DNA from: Labia minor
Lineage: Eukaryota; Arthropoda; Insecta; Dermaptera; Spongiphoridae
DNA length: 64,000 bases
NCBI GenBank assembly: GCA_963082975.1
Contig: OY720346.1
Coordinates: forward strand, 42,881,296 to 42,945,295
Direction: 5' to 3'
The position numbers and the translations under genes are program-made. Positions 21,874 through 32,133 of the stretch are shown piece after piece; position 1 is the first letter of the stretch; each line of letters opens with the position of its first letter. The notes under the pieces were generated by a model. It saw only the letters and a program-made list of their open reading frames with translations. It was not told the origin of the DNA and made no database searches.

Positions 21874-23096
21874 AATCAATTTATACGGCCTGTTTTATTA
21901 CTGCCTAATTTATATATAAATTTATATTGCTCCCCACCTTTAATTTGTCCCAATCAGAATTATTTATTTATGTTTATTCATCTATAAAAATCACCATTTG
22001 ATTGACTTAGAAAGAACTGCAAATTGGAGACCGCTCCGGGTGGTAAAGTTTTAAATACGAAACTGGCTTTAAACAATATTTGTTCCAACGAATAAAGATA
22101 TATTTATAATGTTCATGATATTGCATTATATTAATTAATAGAATAATAATTAAATTTTCATATGTACATTGTATTAATATTAAGTATTGGTAATTTAAAT
22201 TTTCTATCTATAATTAAGGATAGTTAGTAAATGTATGTATATTTCGCTTTAATAGAAGATATTACATTGTTTGATGACGATTTGTAATAATTATTTAATT
22301 ATAATTACAATTTCTTCTGCATTCTGTTGTATAGGATGATATAATAAATGAAAATATTGTTCAATTGTATTCCTGATTACTATGACAAATAAAGTTCACT
22401 TCTCTCTTTATGCAAACATTCAAATATGATCTCTAAAATAGATTAGTATGTATTAATTTTTTTGTTAATTAAGCTTGTTCAATTAAAAAAAAAAAATAAA
22501 TAAATTTTGATATAAAATTGAATTCATCCAAATTAAATTTTACTCAATTATTAATTAATAAAGAGGTTGCATTGTTCAAATGAATTGAATATACAATCGT
22601 AAATTCAATGTTTATGTGAAACGTTAATCTATCTATTTACATTTTGCAACGAGAAATATTTATCATTACACATAAATTTATTGAGAAAATATTTTATGTG
22701 TATTTTTTTTTCCTCATAAAAATTTATTTTATTTTTTGTTATGAACTACATGAACATAAATTTTAAATTTAAAATTTCACCATAATTAACATTAATTATA
22801 CACCCATCAAAAACATATTCTCATATTTTTTTATATAGTTTTAGTATTCTTCCCGTTTTATATTTAAAATTTGTAAATTCTCTAAAAAAAAATGAGCTGT
22901 AGCGATGATTGGAAATAAATTAATTTCCAAACATCATATATCATATATATAATATACATATATATATATATTTATAAAGTATAAAAAAATATTATTAAAA
23001 CTTGAATTAAAATGACTAGATTATATTATCTTGGTTTTTATTTTTAGTTTAATTACTCAATTATTAATTGCTACTATATTTTAAGTGAAATATTTT
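21874..23096. other. AT-rich intergenic sequence, no gene seen
   Basis: No reading frame, repeat family end or structured element could be supported, apart from TA-rich tracts at 22,941-22,972. Confidence 0.5.
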
Positions 23097-23130
23097 CCGA
23101 CAATGAATATAAAATTAATACTTTGTAAAC

Positions 23131-23386
23131 TACCACTTCCGGTTTCCGGATATACACCAAAAGTTGATGAATTTATACTATTGATGCATTGAGTAAATAT
23201 AGCAAATTTTATAAAAATCCGTTGAGCCGTTCCTGTACACGTTTATACGGAGACACAGACAGACAAGCATCATCCTAAAAATAATTTTTTCTGTTAACAA
23301 AATGCATGATTCGTGGAAATGTGTGAAAATCTCCCATGAGAAATTTGTTGTGAAAAAAATACCTTCCCTTCCTATCTTCGGTCGGT
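23131..23386 (-). repeat. Repeat family B, partial diverged copy (minus)
   Basis: Contains 'taccacttccggtttccgga', the 'aaaatccgttgagccgtt' block and the terminal 'cttcggtcggtaaaa' end in reverse orientation. The (GGAC)n tract is replaced by 'gacacagacagacaagcatc'. Diverged relative to other copies. A repeat E fragment (about 23,097-23,125) abuts it. Confidence 0.75.
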
Positions 23387-23485
23387 AAAAAGTAAAAAAA
23401 TTTTAATTAAATTTTATGAAAATTGTCAAAATTTTTTAATCATTTCTTTTTGCTTAGTTCGACTGAAATTCTCATCTTTTAACAT

Positions 23486-23824
23486 TCAAGAAACCAAAAA
23501 ATCGTAATATATTGAAGGTCGAGGACATCTTAATTGATATTGCCGAAAGAATTCCCATGTCTGGTATGCAGAGTTCCCCTTAAATTGAGTGCGTGAGCGG
23601 GTGCACAGAAATTTTAATCAACGTGTAAATAAAATAAAGAGAATGAAATAATAAGAAATTTTTGCCTTTATAAAATAAATTTTCTTTTGAATTGTATAGT
23701 GTTGATTTTAAATCCAACCCACTGGTTAAGTAATAAAAATAATACATACCTGCATCGGTATTAAAATTGTTATGTATTATTGTATTTTTACTATTTTCAA
23801 ATACGGTTTCTTTCTTAAATACTG
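23486..23824 (-). CDS. Possible short exons of an unidentified gene (weak)
   Basis: Two islands on the minus strand look spliced. One is about 23,750-23,824: it has a pyrimidine-rich acceptor (TTTTTTTTAG), an open frame reading VFKKETVFENSKN and a donor GCAG|GTATGT. The other is 23,486-23,578: acceptor TTTAAG, 30 codons including AYQTWEFFRQYQLRCPR, then a stop. The second is far richer in G+C than its flanks. In the joined phase the other frame, also open, would be used. No protein family is recognised, and a relic of a mobile element is as likely. Confidence 0.22.
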
Positions 23825-24739
23825 CTAAAAAAAAGAAATTAAAATAAAAAACTCCACAAAGGTAAAAAAATATTCTAGAATGGACTATCCAAAGAATTGT
23901 GATATCTTTCATTAGTACATTTGTTGAATATGAAGGGCGAGAAGTCACTGATTGTGAGACTAAGATAGAAAATAGTCCATTCCGAATGAAATATCTATAT
24001 ATCTCCCTATCTAATTACATATCCTATATATTACGGTATTAGTCTGCTCATTACTCAAAATTTAAAATTTTTAACATATCTTTACGAAAACTTAATTCTT
24101 TATCAATCTTCAATTTATTAAAGAAACAGAAAAATTTAATAATCCAATCAATAGGTTAAAGTAAGTTTTGGTATTGAAAACACTAGGTTTTACGTTTCAA
24201 TATAAATTTTATTAAACTATCATTTTGTCAGTTACGCAATCACAAGATCTCTCGTATAATCATTTTTTCAGTTTCTTTAATCAATTGGAGATAGTTAAAG
24301 AATTTTTTAGATTAAATTTACAAATAGATGTAATATTTCAACGAGATCTTTAAATTTAATCCAAATATGAGTAGAATTTTTCATGCTGTCTAAAAATTGC
24401 ATATTTATAAACTCAAATTGGCTGAACCGGTTATATTTGAACGATTATAACAATAGTTTTATACACCCTTATTTTACATAGATTATAATATATATATATA
24501 TTTATCAATATCTAATTAAAAGATCCAGTAATTTTTTTTAAAAACTTATTAAACTCAACGAATCTCCGAATTTCCCATGGGGTATTTTTTTAAATTTTAA
24601 TTATAAAGAAGAACCCGGTTTATTTATATTGAAATCGATATCTTCTTCTATGTTTACATTTGTAAACATTTTCATTCAATAATCTATATATATATATATA
24701 TATAAGGTTTCTTTGCGTTTCATGACCTCTAGAAAAGTG

Positions 24740-25050
24740 ACTTTTGTGTGAATTTTCATGCCTTTCTGTCTCTCTGTATATCTGTGCGGAAAATTGTAAC
24801 GTTATGGACTCAAAATTTGTGTGTGTGTGTGTGTGGTGCTGATACGATTACCAAAAAATTACATCACAATATTCTTATATACCTCTATTTGAACATAGTC
24901 TATATATTATATCAGTATCTATTCAATGTCTGCAGAAATTAATTTATAAAAATGTATATACTCATAATACTCCATATCAGAGCCTCTCGTTACTCAATGA
25001 AGAAGTTGATTCATTCCCGACAATGAATATAAAATTAATAATTCAATCAA
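24740..25050 (-). repeat. Repeat family E, copy 1 (minus)
   Basis: Reverse complement of 42,350-42,600. Shared blocks are 'ttatattcattgtcgg-aatgaat', 'aattaatttctgc', 'gatataatatatag', 'tatataagaatatt' and 'acaattttcc'. A (GT)n run at 24,821-24,834 is private to this copy. Element class unknown. Confidence 0.7.
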
Positions 25051-25409
25051 TTTCCACTCAAAGAATTGTTATAATATTTAATTTTTTATTTGAATTTTTA
25101 ATATTCAAATATCATTTAAATAATTTATTCAATAAGTTCTCATTTTAATTAATTTAATTAAATATTTAGATCATATTTTTCTTAAATTATTCTTATTTTA
25201 TTGAATATTTTTCTTCTTTTCTATTTAAAAGTGAATGATATAAATTTGATTTATGTCTAATATAAAAAAAACAGAAATTATTTTTTTTAATATTTTATGA
25301 AATCTAAAATATTTTTAAAACATCAATAAAATGACTAAATTACACTATCTTTGATTTTGTTTTTTTTAATTTGATTACTTAAATATTAATTACTACTGTA
25401 TTTTAAGTG

Positions 25410-25690
25410 CAGTGGCGTACCTAGAACTTCTGCCACCCGGGGCGATCGATCTCCAGTTTGCCGCCCTTTTTATTATAAGTCAATCAAATAGTTGTTTATA
25501 AATTAATACACATAAATAAATTATTAAGTTATTTAATCAATATTAATTAATAACCAGAGTAAATTTTTTAGACATATTTGTATGCACTCGTAAACATATT
25601 TATATAATATTTACTCTTCTAGCTTTCATACTAGAAAAATCGTGTATAATGCTCTCAAAATTTATATTTATATTTTTTCCGCCGGCCCTG
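25410..25690. mobile_element. CAGTGGCG-type TIR element, probable diverged copy
   Basis: Starts CAGTGGCGTACCTAGAAC, then 'gccacccggggcg' and 'tttgccgccc', as in the element at 26,168. The right limit is put at GCCGGCCCTG (25,681-25,690), which gives only a weak inverted match and no target duplication. Limits are uncertain. Confidence 0.5.
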
Positions 25691-26109
25691 CTTTTCAAAA
25701 GAATCGATCGATGATTTAAAAAAATATTTGTATATCACTTCAAAGTAATCATATAAACTTTTCAAAAGAAATGACATTTATAAACTGATATTAAAAAATT
25801 TTAGTTAGGAAAAATTGCCGAACAGATGCGTTTACGAATTCAACGAATTTTAATGAATACAATAAAATAAAATTATTATCCTGTTCTTGGAATTAGAATT
25901 CAAAATTTACACTAAAATGCATTTACATACACCGAGGAATAATATTCGAAATCATATAGTTAATCATATAATTTATATAAATCAAATAGTAAACTTATAA
26001 TAATCATAATAATCATTTATTATTCAAGAAAGAAAAAAAATAAATATGAAATGAATAAGTTGCTTTTTACAAATATAACTAAATATAAAAAATGCCGCCC
26101 CAAGATAAG

Positions 26110-26225
26110 TTCAAAATTCTTAGTTTTCTATCAACTTTTGAGAAATATAGCTCAACCGGAAGAGGGTCAGTGGCGTACCGTGAGGTTCTTGCGCCTGGGG
26201 GCAACTGAGAAATTAGCGCCCCCTT

Positions 26226-26257
<32 letters not shown>

Positions 26258-26826
26258 TTAATTTAATTTTTTTTTAAAGAATATTAATGACGAATAACGA
26301 AACAGGTTTATATGATTTTAATAAGCGTATAAATAATATTTATTGACTTACACAAAATACAGTTTAACTTTAAATATTAATTCTTCTTTTGTTCCAAATT
26401 GGCTTCCCTAATTTTGCGCCCCCTAAATTTGGCGCCCGGGGACATATGTCCCCCCCTGCCCCCTCCCCCTAGTTATGCCACTGGGGTCATTAATTACCAC
26501 GTTTTCATTTTTTTTCCTCTAAACTGACCGTAAAAATAAAGATATACGTTTGATAATTTTTCACATGATTAAAAATTCTATAAAACTGCTATATATAGAA
26601 TTTCAGCTTGAAAGTACCGGAATTAATTCTTTAACACGTTGACTGACAATCACTCGCCAGCAGGTGTCGTAGTGCCATCAACAAAGAGCCAAACCCATGC
26701 TGGTTTAATAAAAATTATTTAGTAATTTTAATTTATAATATAATTAATTAAATTTAATTTAAATATAATATATGTGTTATTTAATCCAATTCAAATTTGC
26801 GAGATAGTCGAGTGGAGACACTCCAG
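26110..26826 (-). repeat. Repeat family A, copy 4 (minus), split by a nested element
   Basis: The right part (26,484-26,826) runs in reverse from 'gggtcattaattacc' to the family 5' end CTCCAG. The left part (26,110-26,167) continues with 'aacttttgagaaatatagctcaaccgg'. The family's 3' hairpin end is missing. The interruption at 26,168-26,483 is a separate transposon. Confidence 0.85.
26168..26483. mobile_element. CAGTGGCG TIR element nested in repeat A, GGGT target duplication
   Basis: Ends are CAGTGGCGTACC and, reversed, CAGTGGCATAACTA. The flanks are GGGT on both sides, and the undisturbed repeat A copies (GAGGGTCATTA read in reverse) prove the site was single before insertion. The interior holds C/G-rich 'gcgcccccta..ggcgcccggggac' arms around a (TA)n and AT-rich core. 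It is non-coding. Confidence 0.85.
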
Positions 26827-27354
26827 ATTTTTTGATGTAATATTAATATGCAAATAAAATAGAAAATTTTGGAAATCAAGTTGCTATTAACTTCAGAGAT
26901 ATGAGTTCAATTATATACTTTAAAAAATTTGAATATTAAATTATAATATTAAAATATAAGTATTATTTGATTATTATTATTTCTCATGCTACTTGGATGG
27001 GTAAATGAGTTGGACTGAGGTACGACTCAACTTATAAATTTTTTATTTTACACTTTTTGTAATTTTATTTATATTTTCAATAGTATAAAATATAAATTTT
27101 TATTTTAAAGAATGGTTAACAAATTAAAACACCATTCACTATAATTCTGTATTTTTAATATCAATTATAAAATTGTTGTTATTAAAAATTAAAAAAAAAA
27201 ATATTTAAGAATTTGGAAAATAGTATCTTCTAAGATATTTGTTAAAACAAAAATTTAAATATTTATGATTAAAACTTAGCTTTTGAAGCGCAGTCTCGTA
27301 GGAACTTATTGAAAAATCTATTTTAATGAATTCTTCTTGAAATAAATATTATTA

Positions 27355-28133
27355 TTAGGTTGGTGCATATGAAATGTCGTATTCTTAAGTGATTGTATAA
27401 AACTGTATATCTTTCTTCAAAAGCTGTTTATTCAATCAAAGTATGCTCCATTCGCTTCAATACACTTCTCCCAACGAGATTTTAAAGCGTAGATGCCTGT
27501 CTTAAAAAAATTTTGCTCTTTAGAATTAATAAACTCTGATATCGAGTTTTTTAGACTGTCTTCATTTTCATGGTGTTTGCCTCTTAAAAACAGCTCTAAA
27601 TTGCCATGCCGATTCACAAGCGATGGGAGTACAATTTTTAACTTATCGTGCATCTCATCAATGTACTGGCAGTACTTTTCGGCCGTAATTGATGAGATGC
27701 ACGATAAGTTAAAAATTGTACTCCCATCGCTTGTGAATCGGCATGGCCCGCTACTGCTCCATGACAACGCTCGGCCGCACACATCGCATAAAACAATTTC
27801 GAAACTGAACGAACTGGAATATGAAGTTTTGCAGCATCCACCATATTCACCGGATCTCTCGCCGACCGATTTTCATTTTTTCAAGCATTTAGAGCTGTTT
27901 TTAAGAGGCAAACACCATGAAAATGAAGACAGTCTAAAAAACTCGATATCAGAGTTTATTAATTCTAAAGACCAAAATTTTTTTAAGACAGGCATCTACG
28001 CTTTAAAATCTCGTTGGGAGAAGTGTATTGAAGCGAATGGAGCATACTTTGATTGAATAAACAGCTTTTGAAGAAAGATATACAGTTTTATACAATCACT
28101 TAAGAATACGACATTTCATATGCACCAACCTAA
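27355..28133 (+). mobile_element. Foldback mariner transposon with inverted transposase ends
   Basis: Terminal inverted repeats TTAGGTTGGTGCATATGAAA are at both ends, inside TA. The left 245 bp (27,357-27,601) are the reverse complement of the right end (27,886-28,130). A further block (27,602-27,661) is the reverse complement of about 27,690-27,749. The segment between is present only once. So the element is two 3' halves in inverted order with one internal deletion. The central unique part is 'atgtactggcagtacttttcggccg'. Confidence 0.9.
27682..28056 (+). pseudogene. Mariner transposase, C-terminal catalytic part
   Basis: An open frame ending at 28,056 shows HDNARPHTSHKTISKLNELE, then YEVLQHPPYSPDLSPTDFHF and a KSRWEKCIEANGAYFD end. 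The spacing from the Asp of HDNARPH to the last Asp of SPTD is 34 intervening residues, the D34D signature of mariner transposases. The protein's N-terminal half, with the DNA-binding domain and first catalytic Asp, is replaced by the inverted arm. It could not transpose itself, though its ends might be mobilised in trans. Confidence 0.85.
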
Positions 28134-28412
28134 TAAATAAATTAGAATATGTGTAACTTTTCATATTACAATTAATGTATTTACAAGTAAAAATTTAGGA
28201 AAGCTTTGAAAGTTAATTAAAACAGCCTTTTCAATATTATAGATCAACTCCAATTTCTTTTATTGAAATAAAATTAAATGTGATAATATTTATTTGGCAA
28301 TAAATAATTATAATATAATAGTTTTGAACCAAATCTAGCAATATTTATATTAATCATTTATAATTTATTGGAATTATATAAAATTTATTTTAGATAAATT
28401 TAACTAAAATAA

Positions 28413-28531
28413 TGTACAGCGAAGGAGAAAAGTAAATGCCAAGATGGCAGTGTTGTCGGGCAATGAACCGACAGGGAATGTGCCCGACAACAGTGCCACT
28501 TCTGGCAATAACATTTATTCGTCACTATACA
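28413..28531. mobile_element. 119-bp foldback MITE, copy 2
   Basis: Left arm TGTACAGCG..AATGCCAAGATGGCA and GTGTTGTCGGGCA pair with the right arm's TGCCCGACAACAGTGCCA..CTGGCAATAACAT..TATACA. The element is thus almost entirely an imperfect palindrome around a short loop. It matches 2,998-3,116 in length and plan. Confidence 0.75.
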
Positions 28532-31503
28532 TTGCGTCCAGCTTGTAATTATCATTTTCATATTTAGATTAATAAATTATAAAAGTCACTTAATTTGATT
28601 TTCTATTACCAATAACAAATTTGCTATTTTTTATAATCTATTTCTTTTTTGATATTAACATGAAAAATATACTTTCAAATTTAGAGGAAAATAGACTAAT
28701 AACATAAAAGTAAATAGCAAGATTACAGATGAAATAAAATATTCAAAAGTGGCCTCTAAGAGAATTGATTTATCACCATTTTCAAAATAAACATACCTAT
28801 ATAGGTTTTTATATAATTGACCTATAATATTATTATACCTTATAATACATGCGTTTATCTCTCTCTCTCTCTGTGTGTCCTTGTGTATATTTATATAAAG
28901 AATAAAAAAAAATTATATATATATATATATTTATTTATTTCATAATAATAAGATATTTGTTTACATTATTAAATTAATAATATTATAAATAATTAGGAAA
29001 TAATATTGAAAAATAATAAATATTTACACATGTCTATATAAAAAAGATTATAATATATTTGACGTTAAATCCAATATTATATAATTATAAATATATATAT
29101 TTATATTGAAAAGAAAAAAAACTAAATCATAGGCCATTTTTTCAAACATTACCAAAGAAATAAAATAAGCTATTTTAGTTAAAATATATATATGTATTGT
29201 AATTTTTGATCTTGTATATACAAATATATATTTTTTATGAGATTAAAATGCTTTTTTAAATTTGATGTTGGTTTAAGATCATAACAAAACATTTGAATTT
29301 GTAGAAAATAATTTTTATATTTATATAATAATTTATTGTAATATTCAATCTAAAAACAAAAGAAAAAAAATTGAAAGAAATTTATTTATAAAATAAAAAC
29401 ATTAATTGATTCGCATTTTATATATTGTTTATATTTATAAATTAGGATGAATCTAAAAAATAATAAAAAAATTATTTAATATATTATTAATAATATTTTG
29501 ATAATTCTAAGTACATTATATTCATAGAATAAATTGATTAAAAAAAATAAATTTAATTAAAAATGGTTTGACCGGAGGAGAGAAAGAAAATTTTTTTATT
29601 CTATTTTATATTAAAAAAAATTCAATTTATTTAATTTGAATGTGTATTTCATATAAATAATTTATAATTATATAGGAACATGATTTAAAAAAAAATATTT
29701 TTTATATTCTCTACAGGGGAATAAATTATTTACCTCTTATTATTATATTAAATATATATCTTGCAATAATAATATATAATTGAAGAATATTTAAAATTAT
29801 ATATTTTATATATAGTTATTTTGGTGTTTTTTTTCAAAAATTTCAAAACAAAATCTAAAATTTGTCATTCTTTCTAATTTTTAATATTGTAGTACTTTTA
29901 AGAGAATGTCTTATACTTTTAAATAAGTATATAGTACATATATTATTATTTGAAAGATGTGGTAATAATTCATTAAATTACAATAATTTGGGTGGTTTTA
30001 AAAAAGGAAAAAATTGGACAATTTTATTTATTTATTTGATGAATAAGAAAATATTCCATAAATATAATATATATTTTGTTATTATTAATATTTACCATGT
30101 CATTATATATTATATATATATATTGTGTACTTGATTTATTCATTACTTATAAATACAGACTATATATATATGTTTAAAATAAAAAATAAATAAATAATTT
30201 TTCTAAGGACTATATTGGTTTTTTTATATAGGTATATTTTAATTAATATCTGATATGATCCTTTGAATCAATAGTAGCTTAGTAGCAAATTTAAATGCAT
30301 CAAAAATTTAATATTAGCAAGATGAATTTTGTTATTATATAATTAATCATTTATTTATCTATTTATATATAATATAATTTTCAATATAATATTATATATA
30401 TTCAGCAATACAAATATATAATAATTAATATTGAAAATTTTAAATTATATATATTATTAAAATATTTTGTTTTTTAATAATACAAATTATTGAATAGACA
30501 TATAATTGATGTTGTAAGAATTAATTAGACACCTTATATGAAATTGATAATTTTGTAATATTTAAGGGAATCAAAATGTAGAATTTTTTTCAAAGATCCT
30601 ATTTTAAAAATTTCAAAGAGTGTATAATTTATTTATATATAAATGAAATTTGAATTCAATAGTTTTCCGTTTTTGATTTTTTTTGTTTTTTCAGCAATAC
30701 ATGTATAATTAATTAGCTATACCGTTTGATTGAATCAAAGCCGAGGTTAATCACAAATCGCAAATATAAAATTATACTATTTCAAATTTTCATATATATA
30801 TATATATACTGATCCAATTTCATTGGAAAATAAGTAAATATATATAAATAATTAATATAAATATAAATATTTTCGATAGTGCCGAAATTCTAAATTGAAA
30901 CTATAATAGTGTTTTTTCTATTATTTATTAATATAAAAATATAAATTAATAGAACAATCATTATTAAGTAAATTGATATACCTATAATCATTTGTATATT
31001 CTCTCCTCTTTGTATATTTACAAAATATTGATTGTTTATTTATTTATATTCTATTGTTGAAACTTTATAAACAATAATAATTGATGAGATCTATTACGTA
31101 ATTTTACATATTTATACAAAATTAATTATATTATAATTTTTCAAAATTTTTTTTTCTTAATTAATTTCTATTATCATTAAATTATTTCAAAAAAAAAATA
31201 ATGTAAATAAATAGATAAAACAAATTAATTTCGAATATCTTTAGTGTTTTTTAATATTTTTGTTTGTTTTTATCCATTTAAATCCTACTAATCTAATATC
31301 AATTCATTATACAAAATGTTTTATATTCGTTGATTGTGTGGAATAAGGGAATTCTATTATTGAGGTATAAGAAATTGTAAAGAATAAAAAAAGGAGCGAG
31401 TTCAAGTGAAAAGGAGAGATGGTTGGTTTTTATATATTATTGTTAATAATTTAAAGTTAATTAAGAAATTAAAAATACTTATTTATAATATATATATATT
31501 ATA

Positions 31504-31542
<39 letters not shown>

Positions 31543-32133
31543 TAGATTTAAAGAAAAGAATAACACGATACTTTAAATGAATAATTTATTATTACAATTT
31601 TTTTTATTTTTTCATTTATTTTATTTTTTTTTTATTTTCCATTTATTTTTTTTCTTTTATTTGTAAATTTGATTTTAAAAGAGAAGATAACTCTTGCAAA
31701 ATTAATTATTATTATCATTATTATATTTATAAAACAATTTCTACATTCCAATTATCTTATTATTATTTTTTACTTTATTTTATTTATTTTTTTTAATTCA
31801 TTTTTCTTTTTTTTCTTTTACTTATATATATATTATTTATTTTTTTTTAAAAAAAAACGAATTAAAAAAACGAAAGAAGCAAAATATATAGAGAGCAATT
31901 ATTTAATTTTTTTAAATTAATATATATATACATATATGTATATATATGTATTTGGGTTATTTTAATTTAATTAAAATCAAAATTTGGGGAAAAGAATTCT
32001 CTTTGTGTTTCTTTATATATATATTTATATGTATATATATATATATATATTAAGAGGGAAAGAGAAATGTAATTATTTATTTATTTAGTAGTCTAGTAGG
32101 GTCCGGATGTATTGTTACTTAGTAATTATGACG
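28532..32133. other. Gene-poor AT desert downstream of UBE2R
   Basis: About 3.6 kb of extreme A/T sequence with (TA)n, a (TAA/TAT)n run at 31,507-31,542 and long T runs at 31,600-31,850. Open frames there (such as 29,862-30,134 and 31,669-31,920) code only Ile/Phe/Tyr/Asn-rich strings and are not credible. The 3' untranslated region of the UBE2R gene should lie just left of 32,134. Confidence 0.6.
31505..31543. repeat. (TAA)n microsatellite
   Basis: About twelve uninterrupted TAA/ATA units. Confidence 0.95.

Noticed and set aside
27432-27782. 116-codon minus-strand frame with mariner-like text
   Set aside because: It is the inverted arm of the foldback mariner, a duplicate of the end of the plus-strand transposase and not a separate gene.
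29862-30134. 90-codon plus-strand frame
   Set aside because: Composition follows the AT-rich background (Ile/Tyr/Asn/Phe); no motif.
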